Positions 35,243-43,811 of a stretch of 64,000 bases of DNA are shown in pieces. This stretch comes from Tumebacillus lacus (GTDB taxonomy: Bacteria; Bacillota; Bacilli; Tumebacillales; Tumebacillaceae). The notes below the pieces were generated by a model, which was not told the DNA's origin, did no database searches, and was given only the letters and a program-made list of their open reading frames with translations. The stretch covers positions 121,564 to 185,563 of the forward strand of contig NZ_JAPMLT010000008.1 in assembly GCF_026410385.1 (NCBI RefSeq), written 5' to 3'. Both the position numbers and the translations under genes were made by a program. Numbering within the stretch: the first letter of the stretch is position 1; each line of letters starts with the position of its first letter.

Positions 35243-35700
35243 GATTCACTCAACTCCTTTAGCCGGGCTGCCGCAACGGGTCCGGTCGACGCAAACGTCA
35301 GCGTGCGCCCGCCGTCCTCGCGGTTGCGGATCGTGATCACGAGGCGGTCTTCCGGCAGCAGCTCTGCCAGATACTCCGACCACTCGATCACACTCACACC
35401 CGCGCCGTAAAAATAATCCTCGTACCCGAGGTCTTCCTGTACCGCCGCCTCTGCCAGGCGGTAGATGTCCATATGATAGAGCGGCACGCGGCCGTCGTCA
35501 TATTCCTTGATAATGGTAAACGTCGGGCTCGACACCGGTTCCTCGATGCCAAGTCCCTTTGCCAGCCCCTGCGTAAACGTCGTCTTGCCCGCGCCGAGAT
35601 CCCCGGCGAGACAGATCACGTCGCCTGGCTGGACCAATTTTCCGAGCGCCTGAGCCACCGCCTGCGTCTCGTCTACCGTCGTCGTCTCGTATGTTGTCAT
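35224..35700 (-). CDS. tsaE: tRNA threonylcarbamoyladenosine ATPase TsaE
   Basis: 158 residues with P-loop LAGDLGAGKTTFTQGLAKGLG and the family motif HMDIYRL. ATPase of the t6A complex. ATG 35700 gives the usual length; the longer frame overlaps thiL and is not needed. Confidence 0.94.
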   Translation of the reverse strand: MTTYETTTVDETQAVAQALGKLVQPGDVICLAGDLGAGKTTFTQGLAKGLGIEEPVSSPTFTIIKEYDDGRVPLYHMDIYRLAEAAVQEDLGYEDYFYGAGVSVIEWSEYLAELLPEDRLVITIRNREDGGRTLTFASTGPVAAARLKELSESCPTSH

Positions 35701-35704
35701 GAGT

Positions 35705-36715
35705 TCACTCCGCAAAATGATTATATCCCTTCGGCGAGATCTCCCGCTCGCCGCCGTCCGGTGCCGCAAGCGTCACGCCGCGTCCCTCGACCACCCGACC
35801 GATGATCGTGAGCGGCAGACCTTCTTTGGCAAATAAATTCTGTACATCTCCCGCCTTGGCCGGATCGAGCGTGCCGACCAACTGGTAGTCTTCCCCGCCA
35901 AACAACGCCCAATCAAGCGGATCTCGCCCGCGCTGTTTCGCATAGCTCACCGCCGCGTGGTGCATCGGGATCTGTTCGGCCTGCACGACCAGCCGCACGC
36001 CGCTCATCTTGGCGATCTCGTTCAGCTCGCTGGCGAGGCCGTCCGACACATCGTTTGCCGACGTGCAGCCTCCCGACGCCAGCAGCCACCGCCCGGCCCG
36101 CACCTGCGGCTCCGGCCGTTGGTGGCAGCGCAGCAGGTGATCGGATGTGTCGGGCGACACATCCAGTCCTTTGCCGTGCTCGATATAGTCGAGTCCTGCC
36201 GCCGACCCGCCGACCGTACCCGTGACAAACACCAGATCCCCCGGCCGCGCGGTCGAACGCAGCAACGCGCGACCCGTCTCCACCTCGCCGAGCAACGTCA
36301 CCGAGATCACAAACGGCCCGTCCGTTTTCACCACATCGCCGCCGATCACGTGCGTGTCATAGGCGACGCAGACATCTCGGACGCCTTCGTAGAGGGCCTC
36401 CAGCCGCTCCACATCGATGGCGACCGGCAGGGCCAGCGAGATCACCGCATGGCGGGGTCGTCCGCCCATCGCGGCGATGTCGCTGATCGACACGGCGAGC
36501 GATTTGTAGCCGAGCGAGCGGTCGTCGATCGTATCGGTGCGAAAATGCACGCCTTCGACCAGCATGTCTGTCGTCGTCACGACGTGATGGCCCGGTGCAT
36601 ACGCTGTAACTGCCGCATCGTCCCCGATGCCGACGATGACACTCGTGTCGGGCGGCTGCAAGCGCTGTGTCAGCCGGTCGATCAGGCCAAACTCGCCGAT
36701 CTCATGTATGCGCAT
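35705..36715 (-). CDS. thiL: Thiamine-monophosphate kinase
   Basis: 336 residues. PurM-like ATP-binding fold: GIGDDAAV near the N-terminus, TTDMLVEGVHF, SDIAAMGG, DVSDGLASELNEIAK, FGGEDYQLVGT. It phosphorylates thiamine phosphate to the active diphosphate. It starts the thiL-tsaE-tsaB-rimI-tsaD run, with 4-nt spacing to tsaE. Confidence 0.95.
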   Translation of the reverse strand: MRIHEIGEFGLIDRLTQRLQPPDTSVIVGIGDDAAVTAYAPGHHVVTTTDMLVEGVHFRTDTIDDRSLGYKSLAVSISDIAAMGGRPRHAVISLALPVAIDVERLEALYEGVRDVCVAYDTHVIGGDVVKTDGPFVISVTLLGEVETGRALLRSTARPGDLVFVTGTVGGSAAGLDYIEHGKGLDVSPDTSDHLLRCHQRPEPQVRAGRWLLASGGCTSANDVSDGLASELNEIAKMSGVRLVVQAEQIPMHHAAVSYAKQRGRDPLDWALFGGEDYQLVGTLDPAKAGDVQNLFAKEGLPLTIIGRVVEGRGVTLAAPDGGEREISPKGYNHFAE

Positions 36716-36908
36716 GGGATTCCGCTCCTTCTTTCAGACCTTTTTCCTATTATACCTATCCTTCCCGCATAAAAAAACAGCGCTCTCCAAGCTTCACCTG
36801 TAACTTCCGACACATTTTTTAAAAATTGCACAAAATCCCCATTTTATTTTCACGCGGAATGGAGTACTCTATAGTTAGATTCGTACACACACAAGAGGTG
36901 AACATATT

Positions 36909-37103
36909 TTGGGCAGTATAGGGATGTTTCTTGCGGAGTTGTTCTTCATGGGAATCATTTTTGTCGGGGTTGGCCTGCTTTTGCGTAACATCCTCAGACA
37001 GTCGGCGCCGTCGTCCACCAACGCCGCCGTGGTTTCACCGCGACTGAGCACGTTCCTTCCGCGCTTCGGGAAACACCAAGACGACCAAAAACCGAGATCG
37101 TAA
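36909..37103 (+). CDS. Small single-pass membrane protein (64 aa)
   Basis: 64 residues from TTG 36909 (GAGGTG 8 nt upstream). One N-terminal TM helix (MFLAELFFMGIIFVGVGLLL) and a basic, Ser/Pro-rich cytoplasmic tail. A perfect terminator follows. An internal ATG at 36924 is an alternative. No family recognised. Confidence 0.55.
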   Translation: MGSIGMFLAELFFMGIIFVGVGLLLRNILRQSAPSSTNAAVVSPRLSTFLPRFGKHQDDQKPRS

Positions 37104-37136
37104 CTCATCGTCGTTCCAGACAGTGAACCATATCGA

Positions 37137-37170
37137 AAAACAGCCACCCGGTGGGGGTGGCTGTTTTTTT
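37137..37170 (+). terminator. Terminator after the 64-aa membrane protein
   Basis: AACAGCCACCC and GGGTGGCTGTT stem plus seven T. It also abuts the tail of the decayed paralogue on the minus strand. Confidence 0.85.
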
Positions 37171-37286
37171 ATAGGTGGATGATTTGCTTATGTTGTCCCG
37201 GTACCAGTTCGAATCCCATGAGCGGTTCAAACTCATACCAAGCCTCATCGATTTGATTTATCGTGCTTCACCGGGATCTCATTCAT
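37169..37286 (-). pseudogene. Truncated remnant of the tandem WY-motif family (copy 0)
   Basis: On the minus strand a frame ending at 37169 reads INQIDEAWYEFEPLMGFELV followed by PGQHKQIIHL and stop. It lines up with the C-termini of the next copies (SLSEIEEAWYQYDPTMGFVI ... VKTIKM; SLSEVESIWYRYDPMFNFEI ... IQKIEL). An ATG at 37286 with AAAGGGGG upstream opens a different frame that stops after 13 codons, so the N-terminal ~110 residues are deleted and the frame is broken. Confidence 0.6.
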
Positions 37287-37363
37287 GATTGATCCCCCTT
37301 TCCTTCGGTGCAACAAATTTCCTTTCAGAGCATCCTTGTACCCGCGCTTCTTTGTCTATTGAA

Positions 37364-37798
37364 TTACAACTCGATCTTTTGGATGCGCTGTTCGTCCGGG
37401 ATCTCAAAGTTGAACATCGGGTCATACCGATACCAGATCGATTCCACCTCAGAAAGAGATACTTTTTTCACATATTCGTTGCGGTCTTCATGAGTAAAAT
37501 CGTGCGATTTTGCCTTTTCGTAATCGAGGACGTAGTACAGTTCAATCTGCCCGTTCTCAAAACTCGTAACAGAGCAGATGATTTCTTTGTACCGTGCATG
37601 AGTGGTGCAATGATAGGCCGCATCCAGTTCAGAGACTTGCACTTGCCGGATGTACTTTGTCTCGTTATATGCTTCAAACCCGTTAGCTAGATCATGGGGA
37701 TCTTTCGAGACGAGCAGAAGATGAGACTCGCGATCTACAAACGTATACTCCACTCCTTGAAAGACAACGAAAAAGTCATTTTTCACTTTGAAATTCAT
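37364..37798 (-). CDS. Tandem family protein, copy 1 (unknown, possible immunity protein)
   Basis: 144 residues, soluble, acidic, beta-rich. MNFKVKNDFFVVFQGVEYTF, LDAAYHCTTHARYKEIICSV, KKVSLSEVESIWYRYDPMFN. It shares these blocks with copies 2 and 3 and remnant 0. AAGGGA lies 11 nt before the ATG. The AT-rich base use and tandem repetition recall immunity-gene arrays beside polymorphic toxins, but I recognise no named domain, so this role is inference. Confidence 0.65.
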   Translation of the reverse strand: MNFKVKNDFFVVFQGVEYTFVDRESHLLLVSKDPHDLANGFEAYNETKYIRQVQVSELDAAYHCTTHARYKEIICSVTSFENGQIELYYVLDYEKAKSHDFTHEDRNEYVKKVSLSEVESIWYRYDPMFNFEIPDEQRIQKIEL

Positions 37799-37802
37799 CG
37801 AC

Positions 37803-38261
37803 TTATGTCCCTTCAACGATCCACACTTTGCGCTCGTTCTCCTGTAAATCAAACCCCTTCATCGGCGTCCGTTCCTCCCAAACTTTTTGTATAGATGCCT
37901 TCTCAACACGCTTCTCAAAGATCGTCGGCTCGATTGCGGTAAAGCCCAATTTTTCCGCAATCAGATAGTTATCGTAAAACTGAAGCAACACTTCATCGCC
38001 CTGTACATCTAGGATGCTGCATTCAACGTCTTGATAGAATCCTTTGGTGGTAACCGTGTATGCCGACTCCAGATCCTGCGGTGAGACCATTTTGAAGATC
38101 TGATCCGACTTGTGTTTCTGAAAGCCGTTCTCCAAGTCTGCCTCGTCCGTTGAAAAAATGACGACATGACCTCCCGGCAACGAGCCAGATGAATACTCCT
38201 TGCCTCGATAGATCACATACTCCCCTCGTCTGATCGACACCAACTTTACCCTACCGCCCAC
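37803..38261 (-). CDS. Tandem family protein, copy 2 (unknown, possible immunity protein)
   Basis: About 152 residues from GTG 38261 (AAGGGAG 9 nt upstream; a TTG at 38294 is the alternative). RRGEYVIYRGKEYSSGSLPG, DLESAYTVTTKGFYQDVECS, KASIQKVWEERTPMKGFDL, ending KVWIVEGT. The WY block of the other copies is WEERTPMKGF here, so this is the most diverged copy. It stops 4 nt before copy 1 begins. Confidence 0.6.
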   Translation of the reverse strand: MGGRVKLVSIRRGEYVIYRGKEYSSGSLPGGHVVIFSTDEADLENGFQKHKSDQIFKMVSPQDLESAYTVTTKGFYQDVECSILDVQGDEVLLQFYDNYLIAEKLGFTAIEPTIFEKRVEKASIQKVWEERTPMKGFDLQENERKVWIVEGT

Positions 38262-38317
38262 GTAGAACCACTCCCTTGGAAAACTAGGAAACAACCCAAT
38301 ACTATTTATCTAACATT

Positions 38318-38731
38318 TTACATTTTTATCGTTTTGACCCTTTCCTCATCCGGAATCACAAAGCCCATTGTCGGATCGTATTGATACCAAGCCTCCTCAA
38401 TTTCCGACAGAGAGACTGATTTGACATAAACGGAACGATCAACCTCAGTAAAGCCGTGCTCTTCTGCTTTCCGATAACTGTACGTGTACAGCAGTTTGAC
38501 TTGACCATTTTTGCAATCGGTGATCAAACATTCGATATCTTTGTATCGCGCGTATGTCGAGCAATGATAGGCGGTGTCCAATTCACTCCGTTGCACCTGA
38601 AGTGTGTATATGGCGTCTTCCGGTTTAAATCCTTTTCCAACTGATTTGGATTCCTCTGAAATGAGCAGGATGTAAGAAGTCTGGTCAATAAACTCGTATT
38701 CCTCCCCTTTGATAAACGGCGAAATCATCAT
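38318..38731 (-). CDS. Tandem family protein, copy 3, N-terminus shifted out of frame
   Basis: 137 residues as read from ATG 38731: KGEEYEFIDQTSYILLISEE, LDTAYHCSTYARYKDIECLI, KSVSLSEIEEAWYQYDPTMGF. The first residues (MMISPFI) do not match copy 1. The expected N-terminus, MDLKVKNDDFAVYQ, is encoded just upstream in the other frame. Removing one base from CAAAGGGG (38704-38711) restores YQGEEYEFIDQ, equivalent to FQGVEYTFVDR of copy 1. The gene is therefore frameshifted near its start, or restarts at the ATGATG. Confidence 0.55.
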   Translation of the reverse strand: MMISPFIKGEEYEFIDQTSYILLISEESKSVGKGFKPEDAIYTLQVQRSELDTAYHCSTYARYKDIECLITDCKNGQVKLLYTYSYRKAEEHGFTEVDRSVYVKSVSLSEIEEAWYQYDPTMGFVIPDEERVKTIKM

Positions 38732-39239
38732 TTTTCACCTTGAGGTCCATTACTTCTGAATCATTGGCCAATACATTTTCGCCATTCACGATCCAATAAC
38801 GTTTGCCTTCCGGGATCTTCACAGTAAAATCCGCATACGATCCAGACCAGTCAAAAGGAACGAACACTTCATAAGAAGCAGGTTCCGGGTAGAGCGATAT
38901 CAATTCTTTCTCATCAAAGTTCACATACAAAGCGGGCTGCATATCGAGGATACCCTCGTATTCCTCAAGCAACAACATGTTCGACAATTCCTGTGCATCA
39001 ACCCGATACTCTTTAATCTGCTCAAAAAAGATAGCGGCCGTTTCCTGATCTAGCACGCCGATGCCAAATCGTTCGGAGAAGTCACTATTGCTTGTTTCGT
39101 ATCCTTTTGCCGCAAATGCATCCTCATATTTGACTAGGTCCATAAACCATAGATCCTGATCCGTCACATACCATTGCCAACTTCCTTTGTACACGGTACC
39201 TACAATGATGTTTTCCGCATATGCCGGTTTGAGTCGCAA
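38685..39239 (-). CDS. Unknown soluble protein at the head of the tandem family, fused to a shifted copy-3 start
   Basis: 184 residues from TTG 39239 (AGGAGGG 8 nt upstream). Main domain: GSWQWYVTDQDLWFMDLVKY ... LGIL-type helices ... PALYVNFDEKELISLYPEPA, GSYADFTVKIPEGKRYWIVN. The ALYVNFD...SLYPEPASYE..VPxxW block is familiar from small Bacillus proteins next to toxins (inference). The last ~22 residues (MDLKVKNDDFAVYQRGGIRVY) are the beginning of copy 3 before its frameshift. It has no stop between the two domains in this frame, so before the mutation the two may have formed one two-domain protein. Confidence 0.55.
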   Translation of the reverse strand: MRLKPAYAENIIVGTVYKGSWQWYVTDQDLWFMDLVKYEDAFAAKGYETSNSDFSERFGIGVLDQETAAIFFEQIKEYRVDAQELSNMLLLEEYEGILDMQPALYVNFDEKELISLYPEPASYEVFVPFDWSGSYADFTVKIPEGKRYWIVNGENVLANDSEVMDLKVKNDDFAVYQRGGIRVY

Positions 39240-39262
39240 GAACCGTCCCTCCTATATCTAGT

Positions 39263-39343
39263 CGGCTTGATCACTTTGCCGTTCTTCCCGTATTCTTCGA
39301 TCCACTCAACTTGCCCGGCGTGGTCGAAACCAACTCCCATTAT
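39263..39343 (-). pseudogene. Possible C-terminal remnant of a polymorphic-toxin-like protein
   Basis: A minus-strand frame opening at ATG 39343 reads GVGFDHAGQVEWIEEYGKNG then KVIKPTRYRR. That tyrosine/tryptophan-rich D-x-G-x-V-x-W-I-E-E-Y ending is typical of the tails of secreted polymorphic toxins and RHS-like proteins. An in-frame stop lies five codons before the ATG and no ribosome site is seen. The frame continues past this point into the ribosome site of the next gene. Inference from a short match. Confidence 0.35.
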
Positions 39344-39538
39344 AATCCAGATTCATTCCATTTTCAAAATTTGTTACAATCAAAAAATTCAGTTCAGCAG
39401 ACAACCTTTTTGTGCTATACTTACATACAACAAGTGCTGACCAGATGTAGCAAAGACACAAGGGAGCTACCGGTATCTCGCGCCATGTCTCATGGTCGCA
39501 GGTACGGTGTTCCCTTTTTCTATAGGAGGAGAGACGAG

Positions 39539-41236
39539 ATGGCACAGCAGAGCGGATGGATGGGACACCCGCGCTCCCATTGGCGGGCGCAACTGGAGCA
39601 GGAAACGTTTGACCTGATCGTGATCGGCGGTGGTATCACCGGTGCGGGCATCGCCCGGGAGGCCAGCCTGGCCGGGCTGAAAACGGCGGTGCTGGAGGCG
39701 TCCGACTTTGCATCCGGCACGTCGAGCCGCTCGACCAAATTGATCCACGGCGGACTGCGCTATCTGGCGCAAGGTCATGTCCGGCTGGTGCGCGAGGCCG
39801 GGTCGGAGCGGGCGGTGCTGCGGCGGTTGGCCCCGCATCTGGTCGAGCCCAAACCGTTTTTGCTCCCGATCTACAAAGGGATGCAGCACGGCCTGATCGC
39901 GATGTCGTTCGCCGTCTGGCTCTACGACCGGCTGGCCGGCGTGGACCGGTCCGAACGCCGCCGCGTGCTGAACGCAAAAGCCCTGCTCGCCCGCCATCCT
40001 GATCTTGCCGCATCCGGTCTGCGCGGCGGGGTGCTCTATCATGAATACGTCACCGACGATGCCCGCCTCACCCTCGCCACGTTGCAAAGCGCCACCGAAC
40101 AAGGGGCGGTGGTGCTGAACGCCGCCAAAGTCGAGGGCCTGCTGACCGAGCAGGGCAAAACCTGCGGCGTATGGGCGGTAGACGGCGTGACAGGCGAGTC
40201 CTTCCTCGTCCGCGGGCAGGTCGTCGTCAACGCGGCCGGGCCATGGATCGAGGACGTGCTGGGTCTGGAAGCGAGCGAGACCCGCACCGCTCCCTCCCCC
40301 TCCCGCGTCACGCACAGCCGGGGCATCCACCTCTCGTTCGCGGCAGACCGTCTGCCGCTGCCCCATGCGCTGGCGGTGCAGACCCGGGACGGGCGGCTCG
40401 TTTTCCTGATTCCCAAACGCGACGTCACCTACGTCGGCACCACCGACAAACGCTACGACGGCGACCTGCTCCACCCGACCGCGCCAGATGACGAGATCGC
40501 CTATCTGCTCGACATCGCCAACGGCCTGTTGCCGGACGCACAGCTCACCGAGTCAGACATCGTCGGCGTCTGGTCGGGCGTGCGTCCGCTCGTCCAGTCG
40601 GGCAAAGGAAACGACGGCCAAGACACCAAAGACGTCTCCCGCGAAGACGAGATCTGGGTCTCCGAGCACGGTCTGATCACCATCGCCGGCGGCAAACTGA
40701 CCGCCTACCGCAAAATGGCCGAGCGCATCCTCACCCACGTCCGCGCCGCCCTGCCTGCCGGAACGGGCGACTGGGCGCGCCGCGAGCAGCTCTCCCACGC
40801 CTTGCCCCTGTATGGCGCGGCCGCGATCCCGGCGACCGACAGCGACGGCTGGCTGCGACGGGAAGCGGCACGCCTGTGCGACCTCCACCCGCTGCTCACC
40901 GAGAGCAACGCCCTTACCCTGCTCTACCGCTACGGCGACCAAGCAGCGTCGGTGCTCGCCTCCGCCCCGCCCGATCTGGAGTGCCCCGCCGCCCCGATCC
41001 TCCCCGGCATCCCGCTGCTGGAAGCGGAGATCCCGCACATGATCGGCCGTGAGTCGGCACTTCGCCTCGTCGACCTGATCGCCCGCCGCACCGAGCTCGG
41101 CCGCTTCCGCGGCCGCGAGCTGTCCGACCTGCTGAACGCGGTGGCCGACCGGATGCAGCGCACACTCGGTTGGAGCGATGCAAAGCGTGCGGATGAGATC
41201 GCGATCTGCCGCCGGGATTGCCATCTCACTTACTGA
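39539..41236 (+). CDS. glpD: Aerobic glycerol-3-phosphate dehydrogenase
   Basis: 565 residues. FAD-binding GGGITGAGIAREASLAG, GTSSRSTKLIHGGLRYL, TYVGTTDKRYDGDL and GLITIAGGKLTAYRKMAE are diagnostic. A membrane-associated flavoenzyme that oxidises glycerol 3-phosphate to DHAP and feeds electrons to quinone. ATG 39539 follows AGGAGGAG. The leader contains TATACT (39415) and a weak hairpin ahead of TTTTT (about 39462-39519) that might serve GlpP-type antitermination; this is uncertain. No glpF or glpK next to it. Confidence 0.93.
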   Translation: MAQQSGWMGHPRSHWRAQLEQETFDLIVIGGGITGAGIAREASLAGLKTAVLEASDFASGTSSRSTKLIHGGLRYLAQGHVRLVREAGSERAVLRRLAPHLVEPKPFLLPIYKGMQHGLIAMSFAVWLYDRLAGVDRSERRRVLNAKALLARHPDLAASGLRGGVLYHEYVTDDARLTLATLQSATEQGAVVLNAAKVEGLLTEQGKTCGVWAVDGVTGESFLVRGQVVVNAAGPWIEDVLGLEASETRTAPSPSRVTHSRGIHLSFAADRLPLPHALAVQTRDGRLVFLIPKRDVTYVGTTDKRYDGDLLHPTAPDDEIAYLLDIANGLLPDAQLTESDIVGVWSGVRPLVQSGKGNDGQDTKDVSREDEIWVSEHGLITIAGGKLTAYRKMAERILTHVRAALPAGTGDWARREQLSHALPLYGAAAIPATDSDGWLRREAARLCDLHPLLTESNALTLLYRYGDQAASVLASAPPDLECPAAPILPGIPLLEAEIPHMIGRESALRLVDLIARRTELGRFRGRELSDLLNAVADRMQRTLGWSDAKRADEIAICRRDCHLTY

Positions 41237-41286
41237 AAAAAATTTTTTAAACATGTAACATTTCCATCCTTTTCCACGTCTAAGTA

Positions 41287-41327
41287 AGAGGGGAGTCCAA
41301 GCCCGGACTCTCCTCTTTTCTTTTTCT
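41287..41327 (+). terminator. Terminator after glpD
   Basis: AGAGGGGAGTCC and GGACTCTCCTCT stem followed by TTTTCTTTTT. Confidence 0.85.
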
Positions 41328-41355
41328 ACTTGTATTGGGAGAGGGAGGAACACCG

Positions 41356-43545
41356 ATGAAACGTCTGACCAAATCCACTGCCGTCGCCCTCGCGCTCGGC
41401 ATGCTCTTCACAGCGTACCCGGCTGTCACACTGGCGGAAAAACCGACAGCCGCAGCCACTTTAACGCAAGAGCAAGCGTTAGAAAAGATCAAGTCGATCA
41501 CCACGATCCCGGACGGTTACCAGTTCCAAAACGCCGCCTACCAAGAAGGCAGCGGCCAGACCGTCTGGTCGATCTCCTATCTCAACGACAACCCGTTCCA
41601 CACCGGCTGGATCAACATCTCACTCGATGCCAAGACCGGCCAACTGCTGCGCTTCAGCCACGAAGAACGCGACCTGAAACAGGCCGCCCACCCGATCTCG
41701 CGCGACAAAGCCAGAGAGATCGCCCAATCGCTGCTCCGGCAGCATGCAGGCGACAAAGTCGGCCAATTGCAGGAGATCGAGGCGCCTGCGAGAGATTTCA
41801 TGAAAGGCATCCCGAACGAATTGCTTCAATCGTTCCGCTTTGTGCGCCTCGTCAACGGTTTGCCGTTCCACTACGACGGCGTGACCATCCGCGTGGACGG
41901 CGAAGGCAAGCTGCGCGAATACAGCTCCAACTGGACCCACAACATCCAGTTCCCGGACGCCAAACCGGCGCTGACATCCGGTGAAGCGCAACTCGCCTTC
42001 GAGAAGGCGCTCGACATCAAGCTCCAATACCAGCGCATCTACAAAATGTACGAGGAGAACGAGTACAACCTGGTCTACGGCACCTGGCCATCACACTTGC
42101 CGCTGATCGACGCACAAGACGGCACATCATTCGACTTGCAAGGAAAGACGATCAAAAGCGGACCCACCACCTTCCAAGCGTTGACGGAAAAGCCCGGCAC
42201 TCCGCTCGCCACCGAGGATCTCGACAAAGAACAAGCTCTGGCGATGATCAAGGTCCACAAGATCAACACCGAAGGCTATACCTTAAACAACGCCGTTTAC
42301 CAAAACCATCGCGACTCCGCTTCGAAGCACGTCTGGCGCTTTGAATACGTCATCCCGAGCACCGACAAAGCGGGTCAGTTTCTCTCCGTATTGATCGACG
42401 CCAAAACAGGCGAACTGCGCGAGGTCTACCGCAGCACGTTCGACAAGTCACCCGACTCCTTCCCGGATCATCCGGCCTTGACCCTCGACCAAGCTCGCGA
42501 CAAGGCGATCGAAGCGATCAAACAGTCCATCCCGACCGAAACGGCCGGACTTGCGCTCGATCCGACGTTCGCGAGGGAAACCGACTACAAATTCGGCGGT
42601 CATCTGTACCGCTTCCGCTTCGTCCAACTCGTCAACGGAGTCCCGGTGCACAACTCGGGCTACATCGTCGGCATCGACCCGATGACAGGCCAGATCGACG
42701 ATTTCCGTCCAGACGGACCGTCCCTGACCGGTGACACCGCGCACCCGGACCCGAAGCAAGCGATCAGCCAACAGGATGCCCTCCAGAAATTTGTAAAAAA
42801 ATACAGCCTGACCTTGCAGTACACCCCGATTTACGGCACCTCGACAAATCCGTACGAACCGTCCCCGATCACGGGAGCCAAACTCGCCTATGCACCGACG
42901 GTCGACCTGCAACCTCAGACCATCCACGCCATCACCGGCGAGTGGCTGGACCCGTGGGGTATCGCGCCGCCAGGGTCGACCAAACTGCTCGACATCGAAG
43001 GGCACTGGGCGGAGGAACAACTCCGCCACATGGTCGGCAAAGGCATCTTCCAAGTGGACAAAGGCTACGTCAAACCGGATGAACTCATTACCCGCGGCGA
43101 TATGATCCGCTACCTCGTGCTGAGCTTGCCGGGCGGCGGCCGCGTCCCGAAAGAAGACAAAAACTTCTACAACGACGTTCCGCGCGACAACCCGCACTAC
43201 AAATTTATCCAAGAGGCAGCCCTGCGCAAATGGCTGACCGCTGACAATGCAAACTTCCGCCCGAACGACCCGATCACCCGTGCCGAGTTGGCCGGCATCC
43301 TCGTGCGAGCGCTCGGCTATCAAAGGCTGGCCCAATCAACCGGCACCTTCATCGACAAATTTGACGACGTCAACGCGGGCGACCGCTACTTTGGCGACAT
43401 CGCGGTCGTCAACTCGCTGGGCCTGATCACCGTCCAGAACGGCCTGTTCTCGCCGAACACCGCGGTCAACAAAGCGCAGGCAGCCGTCATCCTGCTGCGC
43501 GCCCAAGACGAGATGCAAGACAAAAACCCGATCTACTACTACTAA
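41356..43545 (+). CDS. Surface protein with YcdB/YcdC (PepSY-like) repeats and SLH domains
   Basis: 729 residues. Signal peptide (to about TLAEK, 28), two or three YcdB/YcdC-type repeats (TQEQALEKIKSITTIPDGYQ; DKEQALAMIKVHKINTEGYT; each with VWSISY/VWRFEY and SLDAKTGQL/LIDAKTGEL), then C-terminal S-layer-homology repeats (DIEGHWAEEQLRHMVGKGIF, ITRGDMIRYLV, ITRAELAGILVRALGY, NKAQAAVILLRA). SLH repeats anchor to pyruvylated wall polymer; the YcdB domain is related to PepSY inhibitory modules. RBS GGAGG. Flanked by terminators, so monocistronic. Confidence 0.88.
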   Translation: MKRLTKSTAVALALGMLFTAYPAVTLAEKPTAAATLTQEQALEKIKSITTIPDGYQFQNAAYQEGSGQTVWSISYLNDNPFHTGWINISLDAKTGQLLRFSHEERDLKQAAHPISRDKAREIAQSLLRQHAGDKVGQLQEIEAPARDFMKGIPNELLQSFRFVRLVNGLPFHYDGVTIRVDGEGKLREYSSNWTHNIQFPDAKPALTSGEAQLAFEKALDIKLQYQRIYKMYEENEYNLVYGTWPSHLPLIDAQDGTSFDLQGKTIKSGPTTFQALTEKPGTPLATEDLDKEQALAMIKVHKINTEGYTLNNAVYQNHRDSASKHVWRFEYVIPSTDKAGQFLSVLIDAKTGELREVYRSTFDKSPDSFPDHPALTLDQARDKAIEAIKQSIPTETAGLALDPTFARETDYKFGGHLYRFRFVQLVNGVPVHNSGYIVGIDPMTGQIDDFRPDGPSLTGDTAHPDPKQAISQQDALQKFVKKYSLTLQYTPIYGTSTNPYEPSPITGAKLAYAPTVDLQPQTIHAITGEWLDPWGIAPPGSTKLLDIEGHWAEEQLRHMVGKGIFQVDKGYVKPDELITRGDMIRYLVLSLPGGGRVPKEDKNFYNDVPRDNPHYKFIQEAALRKWLTADNANFRPNDPITRAELAGILVRALGYQRLAQSTGTFIDKFDDVNAGDRYFGDIAVVNSLGLITVQNGLFSPNTAVNKAQAAVILLRAQDEMQDKNPIYYY

Positions 43546-43558
43546 ACCGATGCACGCC

Positions 43559-43599
43559 AAACAGGCAGGGGCCGCCTACGCCCCTGCCTGTTCTCTTTT
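43559..43599 (+). terminator. Terminator after the SLH protein gene
   Basis: AACAGGCAGGGG and CCCCTGCCTGTT stem followed by CTCTTTT. Confidence 0.8.
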
Positions 43600-43646
43600 G
43601 AAACCAATCCTCGCCCGCTTCCGTCAGACGATATGAAAGGATGTGG

Positions 43647-43772
43647 ATGCCGATGCACAAGACAGGCCCGCCCCCGTCCCGTTCCCTTCTCCCCTCGCTG
43701 TCGGTGATCCGTCGCACCGTTCAGATCAACCGCTGGCGAATCCGCTTCCGCCGCTGGCTCAGAGGCACATAA
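43647..43772 (+). CDS. Possible small basic protein (41 aa)
   Basis: Between two terminators lies an ORF of 41 codons (MPMHKTGPPPSRSLLPSLSV, then RRTVQINRWRIRFRRWLRG) with AAAGGA 6 nt upstream of the ATG. Very Arg-rich C-terminus. The stop coincides with the start of the next terminator. No clear promoter and no known family; it could be chance. Confidence 0.3.
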   Translation: MPMHKTGPPPSRSLLPSLSVIRRTVQINRWRIRFRRWLRGT

Positions 43773-43801
43773 AAAAGCCACTCCCGAAGGAGTGGCTTTT
43801 T
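43771..43801. terminator. Bidirectional terminator before the OppA gene end
   Basis: AAAAAGCCACTCC CGAA GGAGTGGCTTTTT, perfect stem with a tetraloop. Confidence 0.9.
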
Positions 43802-43811
43802 CTGACATCGA

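Noticed and set aside
37169..39239. CRISPR array or DNA-level repeat array
   Set aside because: The repetition is between diverged protein-coding copies of about 430 bp, not short identical repeats with spacers. No CRISPR was seen anywhere in the window.
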